Shown here: in pieces, positions 1 through 8,301 of the stretch
How positions within the stretch are numbered: the stretch's first letter is position 1
Layout: every line of letters begins with the position of its first letter
Source of the DNA: JAENVT01 sp963773085
GTDB taxonomy: Bacteria > Actinomycetota > Acidimicrobiia > Acidimicrobiales > Ilumatobacteraceae
Assembly: GCA_963773085.1 (NCBI GenBank)
Contig: CAVYZS010000001.1
Coordinates: 124,001 to 188,000 of the forward strand
Direction of reading: 5' to 3'
DNA length: 64,000 nucleotides
Notes under the pieces: generated by a model
What the model saw: the letters and a program-made list of their open reading frames with translations, nothing else
The model's database searches: none
Told to the model about the DNA's origin: nothing
Program-made: the position numbers and the translations under genes

Positions 1-257
1 GGCGTCGGACCGTCGCCACCCCGACGCCGATACACGGCCACGCCGACGGCGATGACGATGGTCGACACGACCGCCGATCCGATCCACCACTGCAGGCGGG
101 CCGACTCGTTCTCGTGCTTCGAGAGGAGGCTGACCAGCACGGTGAACGGGATGAGCCAGAGCGGTGCGATCGCCGCGTTGTCTACGAATGGTCCCAGGGC
201 TCGTTCCCGGAGGTATGCCTCCTGCTCGTCCCTGGTCGGCGATTCCGCCTCCGCCAC
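1..257 (-). CDS. Hypothetical membrane protein, 3' end outside window
   Basis: The gene runs off the left edge; 85 codons are visible. A GTG at 257 is the likely start because AAGGAG lies 6 nt upstream and the frame is open to base 1. The N-terminal ~25 residues are charged (EAESPTRDEQEAYLRERAL). Two hydrophobic stretches follow, about residues 27-50 (AAIAPLWLIPFTVLVSLL) and 61-77 (GSAVVSTIVIAVGVAVY), separated by a short charged loop, and RRRGG closes the visible part. This fits a small protein with two membrane spans. It is divergent from gluQ. I do not recognise the family. Confidence 0.6.
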   Translation of the reverse strand, partial: MAEAESPTRDEQEAYLRERALGPFVDNAAIAPLWLIPFTVLVSLLSKHENESARLQWWIGSAVVSTIVIAVGVAVYRRRGGDGPT

Positions 258-382
258 CGTGATCTCCTTGACTTCGGGCGCGTGGTGCGCTCTTGGGTTA
301 TCGGTCGTTCGGGGCTGGTTCCTGAGGCACAATCCCGGGAACTTCGACCGTAGCCGACGGAAAGGGCGGCGAGACTGAGTGG

Positions 383-1291
383 GTGCGTGGTCGCTTTGCT
401 CCGTCTCCCACCGGTTCGTTGCATCTCGGCAACCTCAGAACGGCGCTCGTCGCCTGGCTGATGGCCCGACAGGGCGCTGGTGGCTTCATCGTGCGCATGG
501 AAGATCTCGACCGCGTCACGTCATCCCCGCGACACGAGGCTGATCAGCTTGCATCGCTGCGCAGCATCGGTCTCGATTGGGATGGCGAGGTGGTCCGGCA
601 GTCGGAGCGATTCGGGCTCTACCACGACGCCATCGATCGGCTGCGGGCCGGCGGGCTCGTCTACGAGTGCTACTGCACGCGGCGTGAGATTCGCCAGGCC
701 GCCGAGGCACCGCAGGGCTCCGATGCCGGCAGCAGTTATCCGGGCACGTGCCGCCACCTGACCGATCGAGAACGGGAGGCGCATCGACGCGCAGGCCGCC
801 GGCCGGCGTTGAGGTTGCTCGGCGATGGTCGAACAGAGACGTTCGGCGACCGATTCTGTGGTCGACAGAGCGGCCACGTCGACGACGTGGTGCTGCAGCG
901 CAACGATGGCGTACCCGCGTACAACCTGGCCGTGGTCGTCGACGATGCCGCTCAGGGTGTCACCGAGGTGGTCCGCGGTGACGACCTGCTGGCAACCACA
1001 CCGCGGCAGATCGCGTTGCATCGACTGCTCGATCTGCCCGTTCCGAGCTACGCCCACGTTCCGCTCGTGCTCGCGTCCGATGGATCTCGCCTGGCCAAAC
1101 GGCACGGCGCGGTCACGCTGGCCGACCTGGCCGCCCGCGGGCGGTCGCCCGCCGATGTCTGTGCTCGGTTGGCGGCGAGTCTCGGGATCGAGAACGCCGG
1201 GCAGGCGGTGCTGGCCGGCGATCTGCTCGGGGTCTTCGATCCGGAGAAGCTGCCACGGACGCCGTGGCTCCTCGCCGTCGGCGATCTCTGA
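383..1291 (+). CDS. gluQ: Glutamyl-Q tRNA(Asp) synthetase
   Basis: GluQ is a truncated glutamyl-tRNA synthetase paralogue that activates glutamate and attaches it to queuosine at the wobble base of tRNA(Asp); it lacks the anticodon-binding domain. The 302 aa length fits this rather than full GltX (~470 aa). The N-terminus FAPSPTGSLHLGNLRTAL carries the class I HIGH-type motif, and LAKRHGAVTL near residue 238 is the KMSKS-type loop. The zinc site typical of the subfamily is present as C-x-C (YECYCT, about residues 96-98) followed by Y-x3-C (YPGTC, about 118-122). The GTG start at 383 begins directly with the conserved RGRFAPSPTG. Chemistry is family knowledge; the assignment rests on length and the zinc motif. 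Confidence 0.9.
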   Translation: MRGRFAPSPTGSLHLGNLRTALVAWLMARQGAGGFIVRMEDLDRVTSSPRHEADQLASLRSIGLDWDGEVVRQSERFGLYHDAIDRLRAGGLVYECYCTRREIRQAAEAPQGSDAGSSYPGTCRHLTDREREAHRRAGRRPALRLLGDGRTETFGDRFCGRQSGHVDDVVLQRNDGVPAYNLAVVVDDAAQGVTEVVRGDDLLATTPRQIALHRLLDLPVPSYAHVPLVLASDGSRLAKRHGAVTLADLAARGRSPADVCARLAASLGIENAGQAVLAGDLLGVFDPEKLPRTPWLLAVGDL

Positions 1292-1304
1292 CACGATCGT
1301 GTGG

Positions 1305-1883
1305 ATGTTCGACGATCTGCAGCAGTTGTTCGGGTATCGGGGTGCCATCGACGAACGCGCCGGCGTGACGGAGGTAGCCCCGGATCTCCTCGTCGTGCCG
1401 TGCTGGACGCCACAGTTCTGCGCGACCGTCGTGCGCGCCGCGGAGGCAATCGGAGCGTTCGAGCCGCAACCCGACGATCCTGTACCAGGTCACGAGGTGT
1501 CGTTGGCGGTGATCAGCCCTCGACTGTTCGAGACGGTCCAGGACGACTTCGGTGTTCGCATCTGGCCGCAACTGCTCGAAGTGTGGCCGTACGTCGACTA
1601 CTACGGTCTGCGCGATGCGTTCGTGATCCGCTACGCGCCCGGCGAGCAGGAGGCGCTGCGGATGCATCACGACGTGGCCCAATTGTCGGGTTCGATCAAG
1701 CTCAACGACGGCTACGCCGGCGCCGAATTGCTGTTCCCCCGGCAATCCTTCGACAATGCGGCTGTCGGCGTCGGCGAAATGCTGGTCTGGCCGTCACTGG
1801 TCACCCATCCCCACGAAACGACGCAGCTCGACAGCGGTGTGAAATATGCCCTCACGGTGTGGTTCGATTTGCCGTCGTTCTGA
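1305..1883 (+). CDS. 2OG-Fe(II) oxygenase-like protein
   Basis: A 192 aa protein that resembles prolyl-4-hydroxylase-type 2-oxoglutarate/Fe(II) dioxygenases. The probable iron ligands are His and Asp in MHHDVAQLS (about residues 122-125) and the distal His in VTHPHETT (about 168-170), followed by the basic residue in GVKYALTVWF that would bind 2-oxoglutarate. The double-stranded beta-helix core is the only domain. It starts 13 nt after gluQ, so the two may be co-transcribed. ATG 1305 is used here; GTG 1299 is an equally possible start. The substrate cannot be read from sequence; free amino acid, peptide or tRNA are all possible. Confidence 0.7.
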   Translation: MFDDLQQLFGYRGAIDERAGVTEVAPDLLVVPCWTPQFCATVVRAAEAIGAFEPQPDDPVPGHEVSLAVISPRLFETVQDDFGVRIWPQLLEVWPYVDYYGLRDAFVIRYAPGEQEALRMHHDVAQLSGSIKLNDGYAGAELLFPRQSFDNAAVGVGEMLVWPSLVTHPHETTQLDSGVKYALTVWFDLPSF

Positions 1884-1912
1884 GTGCTCCATGGAGTAAA
1901 TTCGACCGTGCG

Positions 1913-2863
1913 ATGAATCGGCGAACCAGGACCCAATCCTTGGCATTGCTGATCCCTGCGTTGGCATTGACCCTCGCATCGTGTTCGCAGCGTGGTTCTT
2001 CGGCCTCGGCCGAGACCATCCCGCCGCCGATCACGCTTTCCGGTCTGCCCGCACCAACGGCCAATGTCGTCACGAGCCCGGCCACGACCGAGGTCGCGAC
2101 GACCACGACCGAGCCGCCGACCACAACGACCGAGCCGCCGACCACAACGACCGAGCCGCCGACCACAACGACCGAGGCGACCACGACTACGACGCCGCTG
2201 CCGTCGAACGTCGAGATCGCCGGCGTCGCCGAGCAGCCGCTCGAAGCGGTCGGAGGCCACAGCGGCGCGGCCACGGCAGCCGTGCAGGCCAGGTTGCTGC
2301 AGCTCGGATTCTGGAACGCCGGCGCCGACGGCGAGTACGGGTTCACCACCAAACAGTCCGTGATGGCCTTCCAGAAGTACATCGGTCTGCCGGCGGATGG
2401 CCTGGTCGACACGGCTACCGCCGACTTCCTCACCAACTTCGTCGAGAGGGGTCATGCCTCGGCCGACACCGGCACGCTCGTCGAGGTCGACAAGGCCAAG
2501 CAGTTGCTCTTCGTCGTCGTCGACGGCAAGACGGTCTGGACGTTCAACACCTCCACCGGTAGCGGGATCCCCTACGAGGCGCAGAACAAGAACGATCCGA
2601 CCAAGGTCGAAAAGGGCGACGCGGTGACGCCCGAGGGTCTCTTCCGAACCACCCGCGAGCGCCCCGAGGGTTGGTGGGAAGGCGATCTCGGCAAGATCTA
2701 CCGGCCGAAGTACTTCCGCGGTGGCGTCGCGATCCATGGCATGACCAGCGTGCCGAACCACCCCGTGTCGCACGGTTGCGTTCGCCTCAGCACGGGCGCG
2801 ATGGACTTCATCTGGGATCAGAACCTGATGCCGCTCCACATCACCGTGTGGGTGCACAGCTAG
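1913..2863 (+). CDS. L,D-transpeptidase (YkuD) lipoprotein with peptidoglycan-binding domain
   Basis: A 316 aa cell-envelope enzyme expected to form 3-3 peptidoglycan cross-links. Domains in order: signal peptide with lipobox LASC (Cys24), a Thr/Pro-rich wall-spanning linker made of TTTTEPP repeats, a PG_binding_1 domain (AAVQARLLQLGFW ... GLPADGLVDTATADFL) and a C-terminal YkuD domain. The YkuD catalytic signature is intact: IHGMTS and SHGCVRLS, with Cys289 as nucleophile. The start ATG 1913 is the only one giving a clean signal peptide. The lipid anchor plus flexible linker suggests it works at a distance from the membrane. Confidence 0.9.
   Translation: MNRRTRTQSLALLIPALALTLASCSQRGSSASAETIPPPITLSGLPAPTANVVTSPATTEVATTTTEPPTTTTEPPTTTTEPPTTTTEATTTTTPLPSNVEIAGVAEQPLEAVGGHSGAATAAVQARLLQLGFWNAGADGEYGFTTKQSVMAFQKYIGLPADGLVDTATADFLTNFVERGHASADTGTLVEVDKAKQLLFVVVDGKTVWTFNTSTGSGIPYEAQNKNDPTKVEKGDAVTPEGLFRTTRERPEGWWEGDLGKIYRPKYFRGGVAIHGMTSVPNHPVSHGCVRLSTGAMDFIWDQNLMPLHITVWVHS
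2111..2173 (+). repeat. Three perfect 21-bp tandem repeats in the L,D-transpeptidase linker
   Basis: Three copies of a 21-bp unit beginning gagccgccgaccacaac are joined head to tail and encode EPPTTTT repeats. The unit length is a multiple of 3, so copy-number changes would alter linker length without breaking the frame. Confidence 0.85.
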
Positions 2864-2869
2864 GGGCGG

Positions 2870-3643
2870 TCACCCCACCAATTGGCGCAGATGGCGGTCG
2901 AGATCGAGGGTCGATGCCGGCAACTCGTCAGCCCACACCGTCGGATCGGCAGAGCGGGTGATCGGCGCTTCCCGAAGTGCCCGGGTCAGGGCCGCGGCCC
3001 GGTCGCGGGTGGACTCGGACTTGCTGGCCAGAACGATCACTCGGCTGCGGTGGCGAATCACGGTCTCGCCGCTGTGGAAGACATCGCCGACGACGCCGGC
3101 CGTCGTGATCATCACCGCGTCACGCTCGAACGGTGCGAGATCGTCGGTCGCGGCGTCGACGACCACCAAGCAGTAGGCGTCGGTCGGTGCGATTCCGAAG
3201 GCTCGGCAGTGCTGGTAGATCTCCTTGAGACGCAAACGCAGCACGGCCGGCGTACCGAGACCGGTCACGGCGTCGATGCACACGCCCGAGCGCGCGCCGC
3301 GTACGTACCGTTCCGCCCAGCCCTCGGTGAGGGCCGCCACGGATTCGAACGAACGCAACTCGGCGCGGCGTGAGCGGGTGGTGAGGATCGCCAACTCGGC
3401 GATCCACAGGTTCAGTTGTTCGAGTGGCCAGCCGAGGTCGCCCAGGGTGTTGCCGAGGCGACGCAATGTTCCGCGCAGCCCGCGCCTCCGGTTGTGCAAG
3501 GTCTCGACAACGTTCGAGGCGGCGTCGACAATGCTGAGGTCGAGTTGCTGGCCGGCGTCGACCTGGATCGCCGCCAGCCAATCGTCGAGGACCGTCCGCC
3601 AGTCGGTGCCGATGCTGACGAGACGACCACGAGATCTTCGCAT
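2870..3643 (-). CDS. Degenerate GGDEF-like protein
   Basis: A 257 aa soluble protein. The C-terminal half follows the GGDEF fold pattern: VTGLGTPAVLRLRLKEIY resembles the usual DxLTGLxNRxxL entry segment, and GETVIRHRSRVIVLAS sits where the GGDEF/GGEEF signature should be, but the catalytic glycines and acidic residues are absent. If this reading is right the protein cannot make cyclic-di-GMP and would be a binding or structural remnant. The N-terminal half is alpha-helical with no recognised domain. It starts 7 nt after the Rieske segment stop, so it is probably the last gene of that operon, and it ends 6 nt from the converging L,D-transpeptidase gene. Confidence 0.45.
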   Translation of the reverse strand: MRRSRGRLVSIGTDWRTVLDDWLAAIQVDAGQQLDLSIVDAASNVVETLHNRRRGLRGTLRRLGNTLGDLGWPLEQLNLWIAELAILTTRSRRAELRSFESVAALTEGWAERYVRGARSGVCIDAVTGLGTPAVLRLRLKEIYQHCRAFGIAPTDAYCLVVVDAATDDLAPFERDAVMITTAGVVGDVFHSGETVIRHRSRVIVLASKSESTRDRAAALTRALREAPITRSADPTVWADELPASTLDLDRHLRQLVG

Positions 3644-3649
3644 GACGGG

Positions 3650-4330
3650 TTATCGGCACGGCGGTGGCCGCACTTGAGTCAGTCGTCGCGCGCGACGGAT
3701 GCGCAGTCTGCGGTCGTCGGCGGTGAAGCAGCGACCCGTCTCGAGATCGAACCGCCAGCCGTGCAGCGTGCACACCATTTCGCCGTCGTCGATCTCGCCG
3801 AACACGCTGAGGTCGGCCTGCCGGTGAGGGCACAGCCGCTCGACGATGTAGTCGCCGAGACGGATCTCCTCGCCGGCGAGCTCGTCTCGTCTGGGGTCGA
3901 GTCGCCGCTGGGCCTCCGCCTCGGCCCGTCGCATACGTTCGGGCGAGAGCGACTTGAAGAAGTTGTAGATGTACTCGTTGAACGATCCGGATCGCCATGC
4001 CCGGAACCGGCACGACAAGAACAAGGCGTTGCTCCAGTCGACTGCCTGCTCGGCAACCACGGTCTCGACCAGTTCGCGTTGGATCTCGAAGCGGAAGGCA
4101 TAGGGCTCTCCGGCGAACTCGCGCACCTCACCGTTGGGGAAGTCGATGATCACTGCGAGGTCCCCGGCCCGCAGCACGCAGCAGTCCCCGACGCCGCGCC
4201 GCAGCGTCGGCGCCATTGCCAGCAACGGTTCCCACCAGGCCTTCAGGGTGGCCAACAGGTCAGTGCTGGGTGGGTTCCAACTGCGATGCATGTCGGTGAG
4301 CCACGGCATCCAGTCGGCCTGGTAGCGGTA
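3650..4330 (-). CDS. Rieske [2Fe-2S] domain, C-terminal half of a frame-disrupted MBL-Rieske protein
   Basis: This frame continues the MBL gene after a one-base shift near 4331. It encodes a helical middle region (PYAFRFEIQRELV, LFLSCRFRAWRSGS, EYIYNFFKSL) and a C-terminal Rieske domain with both cluster motifs, C-x-H in RLCPHRQAD and C-x2-H in VCTLHGW, 18 residues apart. Joined to the MBL half by removing one base, the protein would be 528 aa. That domain order resembles CMP-N-acetylneuraminate hydroxylase-like proteins (MBL-type N-terminus, Rieske C-terminus), although in animal CMAH the Rieske domain comes first. An ATG at 4417 exists in this frame, but its first ~30 residues look like out-of-frame sequence, so independent initiation is unlikely. 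Confidence 0.65.
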   Translation of the reverse strand, partial: YRYQADWMPWLTDMHRSWNPPSTDLLATLKAWWEPLLAMAPTLRRGVGDCCVLRAGDLAVIIDFPNGEVREFAGEPYAFRFEIQRELVETVVAEQAVDWSNALFLSCRFRAWRSGSFNEYIYNFFKSLSPERMRRAEAEAQRRLDPRRDELAGEEIRLGDYIVERLCPHRQADLSVFGEIDDGEMVCTLHGWRFDLETGRCFTADDRRLRIRRARRLTQVRPPPCR

Positions 4331-5237
4331 CGAGGTAGTCGGCCTTGTGATCGAAGATCTCGTCGACGGCCTGGTCGGCGATCGGGTGTGTGACGTTGAT
4401 CGCGTCGGCGGTGACATCGATGACCGTGCCGGGGATGGCCAGCACGCCGCGATGCCCAGCGGTGGCGAGGCGGCTCATGAAGCTCCGCTGATCAGGGAAG
4501 ATGCTCAGCTCGTCACCGTCGATGACGTTGAACCGGAACAGTTCCGGATCGAGGAATGCCGGTGGGCCGGCGCTGGGCACCACGGCCCTGGCGCCGAGTG
4601 CTTCGACGTAGCGCATCGCCCTCGCGAACTGGCTGGTGACCTTGGCGTCGACCAACTCGCGCATGCGTTGCACCGGCTCGTCGTAGACCATCGGATACCA
4701 GATCGCCCCGCTGTACTGCAGCCAGTGCAGATCGATGGGGCCGTGGGCGCGGAGCGCGTCGAGGTCGTCGGTGCGACAGTCGTTCTGGTTGACCAGTCGA
4801 GCAGTTCCGTCGCTGACGACCAGCGCGGAGTCGCCGCCGGGGCCATCGGTGATGCTCGTCTCGACGTGGATGGCGATGCGCAGATGCGGGCCGAGCGCCA
4901 GCTCCTGGCCGTCGGTCGTGCGGATGATGTTGTCGAAACCGAATGAGCGGATCTTGTGCTCCAACTCACGGGTCGGGAACCCGGGGACCAGCACGGTGGT
5001 GTTGCGGTCGACGTGCTCGGCGAGCCACGGTTCGTCGAGATGATCGGCGTGGAGATGAGAGATGTACAGGTAGGTCGGGTGCTCGATGCGCTCCATCAAC
5101 TCGGCCGGGAGCTGATCGTTGCGGGGGAACACGAACCATGATCCGAAGAACGCCGGCAGGAACCAGGGATCGCAGAGGATCGATCCGTCGACGGTGTCGA
5201 TCAGAATGCCGGCGTGGCCGACGGAGGTGGCTCGCAT
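4260..5237 (-). CDS. MBL-fold (UlaG-like) metallohydrolase, N-terminal half of a frame-disrupted MBL-Rieske protein
   Basis: Encodes 325 aa, of which about the first 302 look real. The metallo-beta-lactamase zinc motif H-x-H-x-D-H is present in ISHLHADHLD (about residues 59-68), after GHAGILIDT and the aromatic WFLPAFFGSWFVFPR loop. Beyond FDHKADYL, near 4331, the residues lose family character while a neighbouring frame picks up with YRYQADWMPWLTD, so the true protein very likely continues as the Rieske segment. ATG 5237 immediately opens the conserved first strand. No signal peptide. It lies 63 nt downstream of the DUF2510 gene. Confidence 0.75.
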   Translation of the reverse strand: MRATSVGHAGILIDTVDGSILCDPWFLPAFFGSWFVFPRNDQLPAELMERIEHPTYLYISHLHADHLDEPWLAEHVDRNTTVLVPGFPTRELEHKIRSFGFDNIIRTTDGQELALGPHLRIAIHVETSITDGPGGDSALVVSDGTARLVNQNDCRTDDLDALRAHGPIDLHWLQYSGAIWYPMVYDEPVQRMRELVDAKVTSQFARAMRYVEALGARAVVPSAGPPAFLDPELFRFNVIDGDELSIFPDQRSFMSRLATAGHRGVLAIPGTVIDVTADAINVTHPIADQAVDEIFDHKADYLVPLPGRLDAVAHRHASQLEPTQH

Positions 5238-5300
5238 TCGAAACGGGGGTGAGTGATCGTCGTTGATCGGGCTTCGCCGACCGGTCTCAGGCGACCGGTG

Positions 5301-5919
5301 TCAGGCGACCGGCGGATCGGTGAACTGCTGTCCGGCGCGCGACACGTGCTCGGTCCAGGTGCTGCCGTCCCAGTAGCGCAGCTCGAATCGGCCGGCGGGA
5401 TCGGCATACCAACCAGCTGGAACCGCCGGCGTCGGTGCAGGTTCGGGTGTGACGGCAGCGGCCGGAACAGCAGCAGCGGCCGCAGCCGGGGCCGCCGCGG
5501 CCGGTTGGTACGACGATGACGGCTCGTAGCTCGGTGCGGGATCGATGACGATGGCCGCTGCCGCGGCGGCAGGCTCCGCTGCCGGACTGGCGGGCTCGGG
5601 GGCGATTGCCCAGCCAGATGGCTCGCTGACGGGTTCCGGCGTCGGCTCGGGCTCGACGACGGCGGCAAGCACGGCGAGTCACGGCTCCTCGGCCTCGGCC
5701 TCGGCCTCGACCTCGGCCTCGACCTCGACCTCGGCCTCGGCCTCGGCCTCGGTCGACTCGGCCGCACCGTTCTTTTTCGCGGCTGATGAATGCCGTGACA
5801 TCGCCGCCTGTGGGGACAATGGCCACGACCGACCAGCCGTCCGCGGCCTTGGCGGTGAGCTTGGTGGCGAGAGCCGACGGATCGTAGGAGGATGCGCTGA
5901 TCGATTCGAATTCCTGCAT
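5301..5919 (-). pseudogene. DUF4177-like / Glu-Ala repeat / DUF2510 protein, broken by a frameshift and a stop
   Basis: The ATG frame from 5919 encodes a DUF4177-like N-terminus (MQEFESISASSYDPSAL, DGWSVVAIVPTGGDVTAF). At an A5 run (5773-5777) the sensible reading moves one frame, giving REKNGAAESTEAEAEAE, an acidic Glu-Ala/Val repeat. That frame meets TGA at 5679-5681, then continues open as LAVLAAVVEPEPTPEP into an Ala/Pro-rich linker and a C-terminal DUF2510 domain (GWYADPAGRFELRYWDGS). The undisturbed ATG frame runs on as Arg-Gly repeats, which I regard as an artefact. Removing one base and reading through the stop gives about 205 aa. DUF2510 is common in actinobacterial membrane-associated proteins; its function is unknown. 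Confidence 0.6.
5688..5753. repeat. Eleven 6-bp tandem repeats (ctcggc/ctcgac)
   Basis: Sixty-six bases of near-perfect hexamer repeats inside the DUF2510 gene; on the minus strand they encode alternating Glu and Ala/Val. Such tracts are prone to slippage, but the unit keeps frame, so the repeat itself does not explain the nearby frameshift at the A5 run. Confidence 0.85.
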
Positions 5920-6000
5920 GGTCCGAGAGCGTAGTGTCCGCGACGGCCGTTGCGATCACCCCTACGTGAGAGGTTGATGAAGATCGATTGGCGGCGAACG

Positions 6001-6678
6001 TCAACTCGGCAGGACGAGGGCATGCACGTCGGTGTCGGCCGGCGCTCCGTCGTACACCAACCCGCCGTCGCGCAGTGCCAGCAGACGACCGACCTGCTTG
6101 ACGAAGCTCAGTTCGTGGGTAGCGATCACCAGCGTCACCCCACGCCGGGACGCGGCGTCGAACATCTGCAGGAGCGCCTGCTTACCGGGCTCGTCGAGGC
6201 CGACGAACGGCTCGTCGACCAGCATGATCTTGAACGGGCGGATGAAGGCCAGCGTGATGGCCGCCTTCTGGCGCAAGCCGCGGCTGAACGTCGTCGGAAT
6301 GTCGTCGCGTCGGGCACTGAGGCCGATCTGTTCGAGCAATTCCTCGGCGTGTCGTTGCCAGTCGTCGACGCCGTGCAACCGAGCCACGAACTCGAGGTGC
6401 TCCCACAGCGACAGGTCGTCGTAGAACGTCGGTGTGTCGCTGAGCCACGACAGCAACCGACGAGCCTCCTGGCTGCCCGCTGCATGTCGGCCGATCTGCA
6501 CGGTGCCGTCGGTCGGGTCGAGCAGACCGGCGGCCATCTTCATCAGCGTCGTCTTGCCGCTGCCGTTGTGCCCGACGAGGGCAATCTTGGCACCGGAGTC
6601 GATCTCCAGATCGAGCGGTTCGAGCGCCGGCCGGTCGCCGTAGGTCTTGGTCAGTTGGCGAGTTGCCACTTCGGTCAT
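6001..6678 (-). CDS. ABC transporter ATP-binding protein (CcmA-like)
   Basis: A 225 aa nucleotide-binding subunit. Walker A is GHNGSGKTTL (about residues 35-44), the signature region is FSRGLRQK, Walker B is IMLVDEPF, and the switch histidine is in IATHELS. It begins at ATG 6678, overlapping the stop of the permease gene by 4 nt, so the two are translationally coupled and form one transporter. The sequence resembles ATPases of ABC-2 type exporters. The substrate is unknown; operon position after larBC and a rhodanese makes a link to that pathway possible but unproven. Confidence 0.88.
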   Translation of the reverse strand: MTEVATRQLTKTYGDRPALEPLDLEIDSGAKIALVGHNGSGKTTLMKMAAGLLDPTDGTVQIGRHAAGSQEARRLLSWLSDTPTFYDDLSLWEHLEFVARLHGVDDWQRHAEELLEQIGLSARRDDIPTTFSRGLRQKAAITLAFIRPFKIMLVDEPFVGLDEPGKQALLQMFDAASRRGVTLVIATHELSFVKQVGRLLALRDGGLVYDGAPADTDVHALVLPS

Positions 6679-8301
6679 GCCGGGGTGCTCCGCTGTTGCT
6701 TGGTGTAGGTCTGGCCGTCGGAGACGAACTGGCGGAATCGGCGCCGCCAGTGATCGCGCCGGCGAACCCAGTAGCCGACCAGGATGGCCAGCAGGGTTCC
6801 GCCGATGGCGCCGCGGAGCGCCCCTCCGGTTGTCGAGTTGCCGAGCCGTTCCGCTTGACGCACCATCAAGACGGTGCTCGCGGCGAGCGCACTGACAAGG
6901 ATCGGGAGTCCGATACGCATTGCGCTGGAGATGCCGGCCATCTCTGGCGGCACGAACGCCTGTGCAGTTCCCTTGGTGGGATCGGGGGCGTCACGGACGA
7001 TGCTGACGACCCCACCGGCGACGCCGGCGAGAACGGTTGGCAGGGCCAGGATGGCCGCCGGTGCGATCGCCCGTGTCGTGCCGAGCACCGCAACCGCGGT
7101 GGCCGCGGCGATCACCGCGAACGGTACCGAGCGCGATCGCCGGGGCGACCAGATGGCGGACCAGCAACTCGCCGCGTTCGATCGGCAAGCTGTCGGTGCG
7201 ATCGGGCTGATCGATCTCCTGCGACAGTGGTTCCATGACTTCCAGACCGAGGACGAACAGCATCAACGCGGTGCCGATCAGCGCCGGTGTCGTGCCCCGC
7301 ACGACCATCGCCTGGAATACACCGACCATCGCCGCGACGGCGGTCATCCGCACCAGGCGTGTCGCTGGGAAGCGGGCGACGCTGGCGATGCCGCGGCGGG
7401 GGATCGGATGTGTGATCCATCGTGGCACCGACACCCATGGATCGCCCCGGGTCTGCTCCTGGTTCAGCTGCCGGCGCAGCAGGATGACCGTGCGCAGGTC
7501 CTGCATCGTGACCGCGAATCGCAGCTGGGCGACCAGGCTGCTGCGCCGGGCCAGGGCATCGAGCGATGTCTGTTGCAGCATGCCGACGCCGGCGATCAGG
7601 ACAATGAGGCCGACAACGGGCGCTGACGAGGTCGATGGGGTACTGCCGCCATCCCCACATCGCCAGGCTGCCGAACACGTTGGCCGGACCGGGGATGTGC
7701 CAGGCCAGCGCAGCGCTCTGCCATGCGACAACGGTGAGGCCGATCGATGTGGCGGTCCACAACGGCAGGCGGATGGCGTGAGCGACGAGGGCTGTGCCGG
7801 CCCACAGCAACGCGGTGGCGATGCCGAAGAAGGCGCCGCTCGCCGCCCATGCCACCGGCGTGCCGGGCAGGCGTCGTCCGGCGAGCTGGCCGACGATCGC
7901 CGCGAACGTCGCGGCGAGCGAATGCCGCGCTGCGAACTCGTTGGGTGACGGGTCGCAGCAAGGCGCGCATGCGATCGACCGGCGACAGCATGACGTAGGC
8001 AACGTCGGCGCCTTCGAGGGCCAGGGGACCACCCTGCGCACCGCTGCGTCAGCGCGGCGAGAAACGCCAACGCGGTGATCATGCCGATCAGCGCAGGGCC
8101 GTTCTCGGCGATGTTGGCCAGGGCTTGGTCCGACACACCCGTGTCACTGATGGAGCTGCTGATCCACAGCACCGTTCCGCCACCGAACAGTGCCACGAGG
8201 TACACGCGGTACGCGGCGTCGAACCATTCGATGTCGCCGAGACGGTGGTGTTTGCGTCGACGCCGCAGATCGTGGAGGACGTCGAGCGCGGTCTCACTCA
8301 C
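6675..8301 (-). pseudogene. ABC transporter permease, reading frame disrupted at four sites
   Basis: Starting at GTG 8301 (overlapping the rhodanese stop by 8 nt), the protein reads SETALDVLHDLRRRRKH, then hydrophobic segments such as YRVYLVALFGGGTVLWI and LIGMITALAFLAALT. Four one-base shifts are needed, near 8024, 7922, 7622 and 7130, to continue through GTPVAWAASGAFFGIATALL, PVVGLIVLIAGVGM, AMVVRGTTPALIGTALM and AVIAAATAVAVLGTT to the stop at 6675. In each case exactly one extra base is present; removing four bases leaves 541 codons with no internal stop. The result is a polytopic permease whose stop overlaps the ATPase start, as in an intact operon. Sequence error is a serious alternative to true decay. 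Confidence 0.7.

Noticed and set aside
1712..2857. A 381-codon minus-strand frame over the L,D-transpeptidase
   Set aside because: Its Arg/Gly repeats are just the antisense of the Thr/Pro linker repeats.
4260..4417. MBL and Rieske as two independent overlapping genes
   Set aside because: The overlap of ~158 nt would consist of non-family residues in both frames, whereas a single-base correction gives one seamless protein.
5679..5681. TGA as a selenocysteine or readthrough codon in the DUF2510 gene
   Set aside because: No cysteine-like context or nearby stem-loop of SECIS type, and the gene also has a frameshift.
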